DNA from: Lachnospiraceae bacterium
GTDB taxonomy: Bacteria > Bacillota > Clostridia > Lachnospirales > Lachnospiraceae
Direction of reading: 5' to 3'
Assembly (NCBI GenBank): GCA_017551165.1
Contig: JAFZMO010000128.1
Span: 1 to 34,020, forward strand
DNA length: 34,020 bases
Positions 7,202 to 16,200 of the stretch are shown here, one piece after another. The notes beneath the pieces were generated by a model, which saw nothing but the letters and a program-made list of their open reading frames with translations, was not told the DNA's origin and did no database searches. The position numbers were made by a program, and so were the translations under genes. Each line of letters begins with the position of its first letter. The first letter of the stretch is position 1.

Positions 7202-8743
7202 TCAGCTGTTTGGAAGTGTGCGGAGCACGACGGAGAAGGTACTTCCCTTGCCCTCCTTGGATTGCACGAGGCAGCGGCCGCCGTGGATCGTGACGATCTG
7301 TTTGACGATCGCGAGCCCGAGACCGGACACACCCTGTCCCTTGCGCATGCGGGACGTGTAGTAGCGCTCCCAGATATGTTCGAGCTCCTCGGCGGGAATT
7401 CCCGCGCCGTAGTCGGTGACCGAGATCGTCGCCTCGCCGTTTGCCTCGGTGAGCGCAACGCGGATGGTCTTGCTGTCGCCGGTGTGGCGCACCGCATTCT
7501 CACAGAGGTTGTAGAGAACGCGCTCTAAGTGGCTGCGGCTGCCGTCGACGATGACGCCCTCGGCGATGTCGGACTCCACGGTGATGCCGTCGGGCTTGCA
7601 GAGCGTCGAGAAGCTCTCAACCGCGGAACGGACTAATTTACTAAGGTCTACATCTGTAGAATATTCGAGCTTGTCCTCCGTCTGCAGCTCGGAGTACGCG
7701 AGGATCTCGTTCACGAGCGCCGTCAGACGGTCGGCCTCCTTGACGATGACCTGCATGTCGTTGCGGCACTGCTCGCGGTCGTCGAAGGAGATATCGTTGA
7801 TCATTTCCGCATAGCCCTTGATCATCGTGAGCGGCGTCCGCAGGTCATGCGATACGTTGGCCATCAGCTCGGTCTGGAAGTTGCGGGAAATGATGAGTTT
7901 TTCGTTGGTTCGGTCCAGTGTTCCGCTCAGCTCGTCGAGCTCAGTGCAGAAGCCGCGGGGATACTCCTCGGAGTAATCGCGGTCGCCGAGTTTCCGGGCC
8001 TTGTCGGAGAGCCGGTCCACGGGACCGGAAAATCTGTGCGCGAGGAACCACGAGAGGATGAATCCGATGACCAGCGAGATGAGGATACCCCACAACAGCT
8101 GGACGCGGATGATCTTAACCGCGGAACCGACCGCATTGAGCGTCGCGCTCACGAGGAGGATCGCCTTGTCGTTGCCCTGGTAGCTGATATAGCTTGCGCA
8201 GAAATAGAAGTCGTCGGAGCGGCACTCGATCGTGTCCTCGCCGGAAGCGGTGAATTTTTCAAGGTATTCCTCGTACATCGGAGGAATGCGCGTGCCCTGC
8301 CAGTTGCCGGGGAAGCCGTCACCATCACCCGGGAAACCTTCGCCGCCGGGAAAACCCTCGCCGTCGCCGGGGAATCGGTCGTCGCGCTTGTCGTCGGGAT
8401 CCCGCTTGCCCGGAAAATCCTTGGGCTCCTGGTCCTTGCGCCCCTTGGAGATGCTCTGCGAGAAGGGATCGCCCTTGTTGAGCTGATTGCCCTCCGCGTC
8501 GCAGATGTGGATCAGCACCGTGTTGTCCAGCGCATAGCGGCTGATGGCGTCATTGATCTCCTCGTCGTTTTTGCAGGCGACGACGGAGTCGAGAACCTTG
8601 TTCGTGTTGCGGATGATCATTCCGTTGTAAAAACCGCGGAGAAACACGATCTGCAGGAGCCACAGCACAAGGAAGATGAACGCCGAAAACAGCGCAAAAT
8701 AGATCCAAAGTTTGAATTGGAACGATCTCGTTTTAGTCTTCAA
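7202..8743 (-). CDS. Membrane sensor histidine kinase with a DGFPG-rich ectodomain
   Basis: This 513-residue protein has membrane segments at about 11-35 and 212-235, a HAMP domain (236-285), a HisKA domain with His299 in NVSHDLRTPL, and a HATPase domain with LYNLCENAVRHT, DYGAGIP and GLGLAIV. The ectodomain contains a very unusual 27-residue stretch (about 121-147) of repeated GFPGDG/GFPGGE units, an acidic Gly/Pro-rich linker. The start is a TTG at 8741-8743, since no ATG or GTG fits; an AGGGGGG ribosome binding site lies 12 bases upstream. The first 11 bases overlap the end of the response regulator gene, so the two are translationally coupled. The kinase should phosphorylate that regulator. 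Its signal is unknown. Confidence 0.92.
   Translation of the reverse strand: MKTKTRSFQFKLWIYFALFSAFIFLVLWLLQIVFLRGFYNGMIIRNTNKVLDSVVACKNDEEINDAISRYALDNTVLIHICDAEGNQLNKGDPFSQSISKGRKDQEPKDFPGKRDPDDKRDDRFPGDGEGFPGGEGFPGDGDGFPGNWQGTRIPPMYEEYLEKFTASGEDTIECRSDDFYFCASYISYQGNDKAILLVSATLNAVGSAVKIIRVQLLWGILISLVIGFILSWFLAHRFSGPVDRLSDKARKLGDRDYSEEYPRGFCTELDELSGTLDRTNEKLIISRNFQTELMANVSHDLRTPLTMIKGYAEMINDISFDDREQCRNDMQVIVKEADRLTALVNEILAYSELQTEDKLEYSTDVDLSKLVRSAVESFSTLCKPDGITVESDIAEGVIVDGSRSHLERVLYNLCENAVRHTGDSKTIRVALTEANGEATISVTDYGAGIPAEELEHIWERYYTSRMRKGQGVSGLGLAIVKQIVTIHGGRCLVQSKEGKGSTFSVVLRTLPNS
8303..8378 (-). repeat. Tandem GFPG(D/G)(G/E) coding repeat in the kinase ectodomain
   Basis: Imperfect 18-27 base repeats encode successive FPGDGEG / FPGGEG / FPGDGDG / FPG units. 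Such repeats can change length by slippage. Confidence 0.7.
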
Positions 8744-9413
8744 ATTTGTACCCAGCCCCCCTGATCGTATGTATGCAGTCTCGATACGGACCGAGCTTGC
8801 CGCGGAGCAGCTTCATCTGCCAGTCCACGGTGCGGTCATCCCCGAAGTAGTCATAGCCCCAGACCTCATTTAAGATCTTATCGCGCGAGAGCACGATCCC
8901 TTTATTGCGCAGGAGATATTGGAGGATGGCGTATTCCTTGGCGGTAAGGTCGGTCTTTACGCCGTCCACATAGACGTTGTGGCCGAGCATGTCCATCTCG
9001 ATACCGCCCCCGCGAAGCACGTCCTCCTCACGCTTCGCGACAGGTGCTGTTGCCGTGTGCCGGCGGAGGATCACGTTGATCCGTGCCAGCAGTTCCTTCG
9101 GGGAAAATGGTTTCGTCACGTAGTCGTCAACACCGACCTCGAAGCCGAAGAGCTTGTCGTACTCGGTTCCGCGGGCGGAGAGCATCAATACGGGGATGTC
9201 CTTGAACTCCCGGATCTTCTTGCATGCGGTGAAACCGTCGGTGTCCGGCATCATGACATCCATCACAATGACATCGTAATCGGCCTTACGGCAGGCGGCG
9301 ATCGCTTCATCGCCGTTGCTTACACTGGTCACCTCGTGACCTTCCCGGATCGCGTATCGCTCGATCAGACGCGCGATATCCGGCTCATCGTCGGCTATCA
9401 GAATCCTCGCCAT
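8733..9413 (-). CDS. OmpR/PhoB-family response regulator
   Basis: This 226-residue protein has a receiver domain with acidic pocket Asp8/Asp9 (IADDEPD), phospho-acceptor Asp52 (VIVMDVMMPD), the Ser at 79 (MLSARG) and Lys101 (TKPFSP). A winged-helix DNA-binding domain follows after about residue 130 (DLTAKEYAILQYLLRNKG, DDRTVDWQMKLLRGKL). The ATG at 9413 has GGAGG five bases upstream and is preferred over a TTG four codons earlier. It overlaps the histidine kinase gene by 11 bases and forms a two-component pair with it. Family members bind direct repeats spaced about 11 bases apart; arrays of exactly that kind occur in this window at 18342 and 29684, but nothing proves this regulator uses them. 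Confidence 0.94.
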   Translation of the reverse strand: MARILIADDEPDIARLIERYAIREGHEVTSVSNGDEAIAACRKADYDVIVMDVMMPDTDGFTACKKIREFKDIPVLMLSARGTEYDKLFGFEVGVDDYVTKPFSPKELLARINVILRRHTATAPVAKREEDVLRGGGIEMDMLGHNVYVDGVKTDLTAKEYAILQYLLRNKGIVLSRDKILNEVWGYDYFGDDRTVDWQMKLLRGKLGPYRDCIHTIRGAGYKFED

Positions 9414-9457
9414 GGCAACCTCCAAGCATGTATTCGGGTACCTGTCCCGTAAAGACC

Positions 9458-9463
9458 ATTATA
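9458..9463 (-). promoter_or_regulatory. -10 box for the two-component genes
   Basis: On the minus strand a perfect TATAAT lies about 38 bases before the regulator start. No good -35 box is present at 16-18 bases. The -35 region instead falls inside the inverted repeat 9470-9505, which suggests activator dependence or repression. Confidence 0.45.
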
Positions 9464-9469
9464 TATCAA

Positions 9470-9505
9470 AACTGCGTGTTTTCCCAGCGGGAGTTACACG
9501 CAGTT
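9470..9505. promoter_or_regulatory. Ten-base inverted repeat: terminator or operator
   Basis: AACTGCGTGT at 9470-9479 pairs perfectly with ACACGCAGTT at 9496-9505. It is downstream of the DUF4353 gene and directly upstream of the -10 box of the two-component genes. It could end the first transcript, control the second, or both. Confidence 0.5.
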
Positions 9506-9585
9506 GATTTTTGGGGGATGGCCGCACTCGTTACGTGGGGGACGCGTGGAGCACGGCCGACAGACTGGCTAAGTAAATTCGGGCA

Positions 9586-11103
9586 CTACAGCGGGAAGCG
9601 GTCGTCCGTTCCGTCGCTGCTCGGCTTCTCCGGAAACTCCGTTCCGTCCGGCATCTGCGGCATGGTTCCGTTCGGAAAATCCGGGAAGCCGCCATTGTTG
9701 TCATTGTTGTCGCTGCTTCCGTTGCTTCCGCCCTTGTTTCCCTTTCCGCCCTTGCCGCCGAAACCACCTTGACCGCCGAAGCCGCCCTTGCCGCCGAAGC
9801 CGCCGGGGCCGCCCTGACCACCGAACATGGATGCGGGAAGGGAGGTCACCTGCTCACCGTTGATGATGACCGTGCCGCCGTTGAGCTGACCTTCGTTGTC
9901 GTAGTCGAAGGAGGACATGCCGAGTGCCGTGACATCCACGGTGCCGCCGTTGACGTAGATCGAGCCGTTGGCGTCGACCGCGTCGGTGTCGCCTCTGCCG
10001 ACCTCGATCTTTGTGCTGCCGCCGTTGAAGACGACGGTGGGCGTTCCGAACGCCGTGCTCTTGCGGGATGCATTGATGCCGTCGTCGGAAGCGTAGATGT
10101 CGAGGGTGCCGTCGTTGATCTCAACGTACGTGGCCTCGATGCCCTCGGTGCTGCCGGTGATCTTCAGGGTGCCGCCGTCGATGCGGACGAAGGTTGTTCC
10201 CTGGATGCCGTCGCTCTTGGCCTGAATGGTCAGAGAGCCGCCCTTGATATAGATAAACCCTGTGGTGTTGTCCTCGTTATCCTCGCTGTGAAGGCCGTCC
10301 TTCTGCGAAGTGATCGTGAGATTGCCGTCGGCGATGAGGAGAGAGTCGTTCGCCTCAAGACCGTCGAGCGCGCTCTCGATCACGTATGTTCCGCCGGTCA
10401 CCTTGAGATCGTCCTTGCAGGAGATGCCGTTGCCCTTGGCGGAGGTCACGGTGAGCGTGCCTGTGCCGTTTAACACGATGTCATCGCGGGAGAAGATCAC
10501 CGCGTCCGTGTTGGTGTCGCCGTCCGCGCGGAACTCGCCGGTGACGGAGAGTGTGTTGTTTGAGTTCGTCGTGGTGATGAAGCATTTGTCAGCTGCAACG
10601 ACGTAGATCGCCGGAAAATCCTTGTTCGTGATGCTCACGCCGTCCAGCACGAGCTGCACCTTATCCTTCTCATTGACCTCAACGCGGATCGTGCAGTCGG
10701 TCGCCGTTCCGCTGATCACGTAGACGCCCTTCTCGGTGATGTCGATCACCTGACCACTCTGCACGGAGATCGCTGCCGCATCCGTGAGATCGGGAGTCTG
10801 TTCCATGTCGCGGTCGCTGAAGATCGTGTCCGGATCGAGGTCCGTCGTGGAAACAGCGGTTCCGCTCGAGGTGGAGTTGACGGTCCCGTCATTCCGCCCG
10901 GCGTTTTTATTTTCCGTCTTAGTATTCGTTTTATTTTCGTCCTCGGTTGTCGTGTTGTCGTCAGCCGTTTCGTTTACCGTGCCTTCCTTCTTCTCACGAT
11001 CCGTCGTTGCGGTGTCGGTCGCTTGCTTTCCGCAGCCGACCAACACCAGGAGCAGGACGGTAAGAAGGAGCGTCAAATATTTTAAATCAGTGAATCGTCT
11101 CAT
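9586..11103 (-). CDS. DUF4353 beta-helix lipoprotein (carbohydrate-binding-domain-like)
   Basis: This 505-residue protein begins with a lipoprotein signal (LLLTVLLLVLVGC, Cys24). A Thr/Asn/Asp/Glu-rich linker covers about 25-100. Repeated strands of a right-handed beta-helix follow, with turns such as VNGGTVDVTA, IDGGTLKITG and IKGGSLTIQA, each followed by a DGI/DGL/EGI segment. This is the pattern of the DUF4353 family, often named carbohydrate-binding domain-containing protein. The tail has a Gly-rich block (GGFGGKGGFGGQGG) and a Pro/Asp end finishing in DDRFPL. The ATG at 11103 has GGAGG; the longer upstream frame is rejected. It should be anchored on the outer membrane face. It lies upstream of the two-component genes on the same strand. 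Confidence 0.87.
   Translation of the reverse strand: MRRFTDLKYLTLLLTVLLLVLVGCGKQATDTATTDREKKEGTVNETADDNTTTEDENKTNTKTENKNAGRNDGTVNSTSSGTAVSTTDLDPDTIFSDRDMEQTPDLTDAAAISVQSGQVIDITEKGVYVISGTATDCTIRVEVNEKDKVQLVLDGVSITNKDFPAIYVVAADKCFITTTNSNNTLSVTGEFRADGDTNTDAVIFSRDDIVLNGTGTLTVTSAKGNGISCKDDLKVTGGTYVIESALDGLEANDSLLIADGNLTITSQKDGLHSEDNEDNTTGFIYIKGGSLTIQAKSDGIQGTTFVRIDGGTLKITGSTEGIEATYVEINDGTLDIYASDDGINASRKSTAFGTPTVVFNGGSTKIEVGRGDTDAVDANGSIYVNGGTVDVTALGMSSFDYDNEGQLNGGTVIINGEQVTSLPASMFGGQGGPGGFGGKGGFGGQGGFGGKGGKGNKGGSNGSSDNNDNNGGFPDFPNGTMPQMPDGTEFPEKPSSDGTDDRFPL
9731..9827 (-). repeat. Gly-rich GGFGGKGG/GGFGGQGG coding repeat
   Basis: A low-complexity tandem repeat in the DUF4353 tail, with units of 15-18 bases encoding FGGKGG / FGGQGG. 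It is probably a flexible spacer. Confidence 0.7.
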
Positions 11104-11190
11104 ATATGTTACCTCCGTAAGAAAACCGATGCGCGGGCCCCACTGCCCGGCGAACCTCGGCGAATCGCCTTGTCTTGCTTTGCTGTGCTG

Positions 11191-11196
11191 AGTATA
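11191..11196 (-). promoter_or_regulatory. -10 box candidate for the DUF4353 gene
   Basis: TATACT on the minus strand, about 88 bases before the start. No clear -35 box is found at 16-18 bases, so this call is weak. Confidence 0.3.
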
Positions 11197-11250
11197 CCGC
11201 GGAAAATGGGAGTGCGTATGGAAACAATGTGGAATCTGCGAGGAATTTGC

Positions 11251-11281
11251 AGGTGACACGGGGACGGTTCTTTTGTCACCT
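11251..11281. repeat. GGGGACGG-type intergenic palindromic element
   Basis: AGGTGACA at 11251-11258 pairs with TGTCACCT at 11274-11281 around a loop with CGGGGACGGTTCTTT. The core GGGGACGGT(T)C plus TTTTGTCAC is also present at 16583-16604. I recall such sequences as scattered intergenic repeats in Firmicutes. It lies between divergent genes, so it is not simply a terminator. Confidence 0.55.
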
Positions 11282-11309
11282 GAGATGGAAAATAAGATGA
11301 GAATACACA

Positions 11310-11338
11310 TTGTGCGCGCCGCGCGCATGTGCTACAAT
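11310..11338 (+). promoter_or_regulatory. Sigma-A promoter for the PHB-depolymerase-like gene
   Basis: TTGTGC at 11310-11315, a 17-base spacer holding a GC-only palindromic run (GCGCGCCGCGCGC), and TACAAT at 11333-11338. Confidence 0.6.
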
Positions 11339-11346
11339 TCCCCTAA

Positions 11347-11367
11347 TGTGTATCTCATCGATACACA
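11347..11367. promoter_or_regulatory. Operator candidate at the transcription start
   Basis: A perfect eight-base inverted repeat: TGTGTATC at 11347-11354 and GATACACA at 11360-11367, separated by five bases. It begins about nine bases after the -10 box, where a bound repressor would block initiation. It is also a weak RNA hairpin ahead of the ribosome binding site. Confidence 0.5.
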
Positions 11368-11397
11368 AATAAGGAGACGGAAGTCAAGGAGGGGCCT

Positions 11398-13005
11398 ATG
11401 GCTATGATGGAAAGACCGTCGGTGACGATGCTGGCGGACGGGGGAAAATTTTGGGAGCATACGTATGATCTGTTCCACCTGAAGGTATATCTGCCGGCGA
11501 CGAAGATCGACGGTGAGGTGAACAACTACACGTTCCGCGCGCCGATGCTGACGGTGTTCGAGGAGACGCCGAAGAGCATGGACGAGGCGGTTACATTTGC
11601 AAAGGAGAGCGGACTTGCCGAGATCGCTTCGGCTGTGGACTCGTGTGTTCTGTTTGTGTACCCGACCTGTGAGGGCGGCTGGGCAGGCGCGACGGAGGAG
11701 CTGTACGCAGCGCTGATCGCAGAGGTCAAAATGAACCCGTTCTACAAGGACGGCATCGTGGAGATCACGAACTTCTTTACGAGAGAATTCCAGGGATATT
11801 TCGTGCGCGGTGCGATCTTCCGCGCGGACATTTACAGCTTCGGTGCCTCGGCGGACTACGTTGCGACGCACCTTCTCAAGACGCTGCAGGGCGAGTACCT
11901 GTGGGGACCGGGCGAGATCACGCCGGCGATGTGCTCGATGCAGGGACTGTCGGTGATCCCGCAGGTGGAGCGCAAGGACATCGCGATCCTGAGCGTCGGC
12001 AACTCCGCGGAGGTCAATGCAGCGTTCGGCGAGTGCGAGAACCTTCTGGTGAAGGCGGAGGCGGACTACAAGGCAGACTTCAACAGCTTCGTGAAGAAGT
12101 TCAAGATGTGGTGCGGCAAGATCGAGATCGAGCCGGATTTCGAGGAGCTCGGCATGAAGGAGGACGTCGGCTACACGCTTGTGAAGACGTCTCCGGACAA
12201 CCGCGGCCGCTACAAGGATCAGCCCGAGCATAAGGTGGGCTATTTTGCGTACTATAACAACGATACGTTCGACAACGGTCCCGCACCGCTGATGATGGGC
12301 TTCCACGGCGGCGGAGACACCTCGATGTACCTGACGTTCGTTGCGGGATGGTGGGAGGTTGCGCACAAGTACGGCTTCCTGTTCGTGTCGCTTGAGAACC
12401 ATCAGGATGTGACCGCGACCGAGGTTGTCGCCGTCATCGAGGATCTGAAGAAGAAATACAACATCGACGAGAACCGCATCTATGCGACCGGTTTCTCGAT
12501 GGGAAGCGGCAAGACCTGGGACATGTTCCAGGAGTATCCGGAGCTGTTCGCCGGCCTTGCGCCCGCGAGCGCACTGTTCCCGGTGAAGAACAACCCGTTC
12601 GGGCTTTCCGTCGGCGACAAGCGTATGAACAGCGATGTTCCGGTTCCGGTGTTCTACTCGGGCGGCGAGAAGTCGCACCTTCCGGAGTGTGCTTTCCAGG
12701 CGGCTACCGGTTTGGAGCGCATCCAGTACCTGGCGGACGTCAACAGGCTCGTGACGAAGTTCGACCTGAACTACGACGACCGTGAGAACTGGGAGGACAA
12801 GATCTGGGGTATCCCGGGCGACCGTGTGGAGAAGGTTCCGGACGAGTCCCGCGGAAGCATTCTCACGATCAATTACTACAACAGTGAGGACGGCGTGTGC
12901 CGCACGGCTCTGGCGAGCATCGACAACCAGATCCACGAGTGTAGACGTCACACGAACGAGAACGCGTGGAAGTTTATCTCACAGTTCACCCGTGACAAGC
13001 GCTGA
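11398..13005 (+). CDS. PHB-depolymerase/feruloyl-esterase-like alpha/beta hydrolase
   Basis: This 535-residue protein has no signal peptide. The C-terminal half (about 270-530) is an alpha/beta hydrolase of the LpqC/poly(3-hydroxybutyrate) depolymerase type. It has an oxyanion segment LMMGFHGGGD, the helper motif YNIDENRIYATGFSMGSG with nucleophile Ser367, and a late His in IDNQIHECRRHTNENAW. The N-terminal 250 residues are an unrecognised domain, which makes the protein longer than single-domain family members. Such enzymes cleave esters of polyesters, acetylated or feruloylated sugars; the intracellular location speaks for a small imported ester. AAGGAGG lies five bases before the ATG. The gene has its own promoter and a promoter-proximal operator candidate. 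Confidence 0.7.
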   Translation: MAMMERPSVTMLADGGKFWEHTYDLFHLKVYLPATKIDGEVNNYTFRAPMLTVFEETPKSMDEAVTFAKESGLAEIASAVDSCVLFVYPTCEGGWAGATEELYAALIAEVKMNPFYKDGIVEITNFFTREFQGYFVRGAIFRADIYSFGASADYVATHLLKTLQGEYLWGPGEITPAMCSMQGLSVIPQVERKDIAILSVGNSAEVNAAFGECENLLVKAEADYKADFNSFVKKFKMWCGKIEIEPDFEELGMKEDVGYTLVKTSPDNRGRYKDQPEHKVGYFAYYNNDTFDNGPAPLMMGFHGGGDTSMYLTFVAGWWEVAHKYGFLFVSLENHQDVTATEVVAVIEDLKKKYNIDENRIYATGFSMGSGKTWDMFQEYPELFAGLAPASALFPVKNNPFGLSVGDKRMNSDVPVPVFYSGGEKSHLPECAFQAATGLERIQYLADVNRLVTKFDLNYDDRENWEDKIWGIPGDRVEKVPDESRGSILTINYYNSEDGVCRTALASIDNQIHECRRHTNENAWKFISQFTRDKR

Positions 13006-13057
13006 ATTGCGTAATCTTGTCGCCTCATTTGTCAAGTGAATGGAACTTAGACACATA

Positions 13058-13074
13058 GGAAAATAGCATTTTCC
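13058..13074. promoter_or_regulatory. Inverted repeat of the GGAAAAT motif
   Basis: GGAAAAT at 13058-13064 and ATTTTCC at 13068-13074 form a perfect seven-base inverted repeat with a three-base gap. It overlaps the -35 region of the next promoter. It may be an operator, or a chance meeting of a motif that is over-represented in this window. Confidence 0.4.
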
Positions 13075-13098
13075 AAAACATCGTCCTTATGGTATCAT
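13070..13098 (+). promoter_or_regulatory. Promoter for the propeller/HD-GYP receptor gene
   Basis: TTTCCA at 13070-13075, a 17-base spacer, and TATCAT at 13093-13098. A leader of about 110 bases follows. Confidence 0.5.
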
Positions 13099-13103
13099 AG
13101 ATA

Positions 13104-13215
13104 CGTGGATTTGCAGCCATGCGGCGGAAATTTCATGACAGCACAAAGGGTGTCGTAACCGGTTACGGACCGGGGCGCGAAACCCGGTTCGATACGTCCT
13201 CGCGAGAGGAAAAGA
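13104..13215 (+). promoter_or_regulatory. Structured leader with a hairpin hiding the ribosome binding site
   Basis: Three structures are visible in order: a 14-base perfect palindrome CGTAACCGGTTACG (13154-13167), a stem ACCGGG/CCCGGT (13169-13174 with 13183-13188), and a hairpin TCCTC-GCGA-GAGGA (13197-13210). The last one has a GNRA-type loop, and its 3' arm is the ribosome binding site. Occlusion of the start by RNA folding is inferred. I checked for the conserved parts of class I and II cyclic-di-GMP riboswitches and did not find them. Confidence 0.5.
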
Positions 13216-16200
13216 ATGGGACGGTGCGATATGAGGAGACAGAGAGAGACGATGGTCGGCCGACGACCGCTCGGAGGGTCGGCAACAGAGACAACGAAAT
13301 CAAGACACAGGACAGGCATGCACGGTCGGCGTGTGTGGTTGTGCCTGTGTCTTGTTCTTTTTTTGCTGGTCATGCAGGCAGGCAGTGCTTTGGCGGATGA
13401 CGGCAAGCGGCCGTACTCGTGGCCGGGCACGGATGAGGGCGGCAAGAACGTCACCCTCGATATGACCAAGCCCGACGAGGGCTACTCCACGGTCGTGTAC
13501 GACATCAAGAACGGTCTGCCGACGTCGGAGGCCAACGCGATCGTGCAGACGGAGGAGGGCTTCCTCTGGATCGGTTGCTACAGCGGTCTGATCCGCTATG
13601 ACGGCAACACGTTCACCCGTATGGACTCGACCGACGGTATCGCGAGTGTCGTGAGTCTCTTCGTGGACAGCAAAAACCGCGTCTGGGTCGGCACGAACGA
13701 GGCCGGCGTGGCGGTCATCGACAAGGGTGAGGTGCGGATGTTCCGCATGAAGGACGGCCTAAAATCGCTGTCGTGCCGTACCATCACCGAGGACGCCAAG
13801 GGCAATATCTACGTGGGAACGACGCGCGGCGTGGCGGTCATCAACGAGGCGATGAACATACGCACACTCGAGCAGGTCAACATCCGCGATGCGTACGTGC
13901 GTGAGCTGCGCACGGGCGCTGACGGCATCATTTACGGTGTGACGGAGTACGGCGACGTCTTCACGATCGAGGGTGGTGTGCTCGCCAATTTCTATGAGCA
14001 TGATAAAGACAGCACCACGAGGGTTGTCTCCATTTTCCCGGACCTGAACAAACCCGGATATGTGTATCTCGGTACAGACGCATCGTTCCTTCTGTACGGG
14101 CGGTTGTCCCGCGACATGCAGGATATGAAACAGATATTCACGGATCAGCTTGCAAAGATCAATTACATGACGCAGATCGAAGATATCATCTGGCTCTGCG
14201 CCGGCAACGGCATCGGTTATCTGCAGGACGGCGTTGTGCACAAGATGTACAACATGCCGATCGACAAGTCGTTCGAGCATATGCTCCCGGATTATCAGGG
14301 CAACCTGTGGTTCACCTCCTCCCACGCGGGCGTGATGAAGATCGTGCGCAACCGGTTTGCCAACATTTCCGAGTGGTGCGGGTTAAGCAGCGAACAGCTG
14401 ACGGTCAACTCCACCTGTATCTACGGGGATTGGCTGCTGCTCGGCAGCAACAACGGCCTCACGGTGGTTTCCGCGTCCGAGACCAAGGTGGTGGAGGAGT
14501 GGACTGTGGAGAGTGTGAAGACCGCCGGCGGGGTGACCTATGCGGAAAATTGTAACCTGATCGATCTGCTCGACGGTGTCCGCATCCGCTCGATCCTCCG
14601 TGACAGTCAGGGGCGGCTGTGGTTCTCCACGTACGGCGATTACACGCTGATGATGTTTGAGGACAACAAGATCACCTGTTACACGAAGGCGGAAGGTATG
14701 CCCACCGAGCATGTGCGAGCAATCTGTGAGGCGAGCGACGGAAGCATCCTGGCCGCAGCCAACGGTGGTGTGGTGGTCCTGCGCGACGGCGTGGTGGAGC
14801 GCGTGATCGGCGAGGAGGACGGCATCCGCAACACGGAGATCCTGACCGTGGAGGAGGGAAGACCCGGCGATTATATCATCGGCACCGACGGCGGCGGCAT
14901 GTACGTGTACACCGGAGGCAATATGCTCCACTATTCGACGGAGACGGGCATGACGTCCGATATCGTCATGCGTGTCAAGAAGAGCCGCAACCGCGATGTC
15001 TACTGGATCGTGACGAGCAACTCGCTTGCTTATATGGATGCGGATTACAATGTGACGACGATCAAGAATTTTCCGTATTCCAACAATTTCGACCTGTATG
15101 AGAACAGCAAGGGAGAGGTGTGGATCCTCAGCAGCAACGGCATCTACGTGACCAACGTCGATACGTTGATCGCCGACGGGGACATCGACCCCGAGTTTTA
15201 CTGCTATGACAACGGTCTTCCGTACGTGGCGACGTCCAACTCCTACAGCATCGTGACCGGCGACGGTGACCTCTATGTCGCAGGCAGCGGCGGCGTCACG
15301 CGCGTCAACATCGAGAATCCGTTTGAAAATGTTATGGACCTGAAGATCGCGGTTCCGTTCGTCGTGGCGGACGGCAGGGAGATCTATCCCGACGAGGACG
15401 GTGTCATCCGCGTTCCGGCCAAGGCCAAGAAGGTAGTCATCCACGGCTACGTGTTCACGTACTCGCTGTCCAATCCACTCGTAACGTACAAGCTGGATGG
15501 CTTTGATCACGGGGAGACGACGGTGAGCAGGACCGATTTTTCACCGGTTTCGTACACGAACCTGAGCGGCGGGCGGTACTATTTTACGATCCGCGTGCAG
15601 GACCCTAACGGCGTCGGGAGCAAGGAGGTCACGATCCGCATCGACAAGCGGTACGCCTTCTATGAGACGTGGTGGTTCCGCATCCTTGCGGTCATCGCGA
15701 TCATCGGCGCAGTCTCCTGGATCGTCGTTCAATATGTCCGTCGGAAAATGCAGAAGCTCATCGAGAAGGAAGAAGAGCAGAAGGCCTTCATCCGCGAGAT
15801 GACCGAGGCATTCGCTAAGACGATCGATATGAAGGACCGTTATACGAACGGTCACTCAACCCGCGTTGCGGAGTACACGACGATGCTCGCCAAGGAGCTC
15901 GGCTGCGACGAGGAAGAGATCGAAAAATACTATTACATCGCACTCCTGCACGACATCGGCAAGATCGGCGTTCCCGCAGCGGTGCTGAACAAGCAGGGCA
16001 AGCTGTCCGACGACGAGTTCAAGATCATCAAGTCGCACTCGTCGCTCGGTTATCGGGCTCTCAAGGACATCTCCATCATGCCGGAGTTGGCGATCGGTGC
16101 TGCAGCGCATCATGAGCGTCCGGACGGCAAGGGCTATCCGAAGGGTCTCAAGGGCGATGAGATCCCGCGCGTGGCGCAGATCATCGCCGTTGCGGATACG

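Noticed and set aside
11104..11328. N-terminal extension of the DUF4353 gene by 75 codons
   Set aside because: The lipoprotein signal and a GGAGG site fix the start at 11103. The extension would run through the promoter region and the palindromic element at 11251.
13015..13035. Terminator after the PHB-depolymerase-like gene (CTTG...CAAG)
   Set aside because: Only four to five pairs can form and no T-run follows. It shares a few bases with the loop region of the 18260 palindrome but not enough to call an element.
13104..13215. Cyclic-di-GMP riboswitch in front of the HD-GYP gene
   Set aside because: The context is tempting, but I could not find the conserved core segments of the class I or class II elements.
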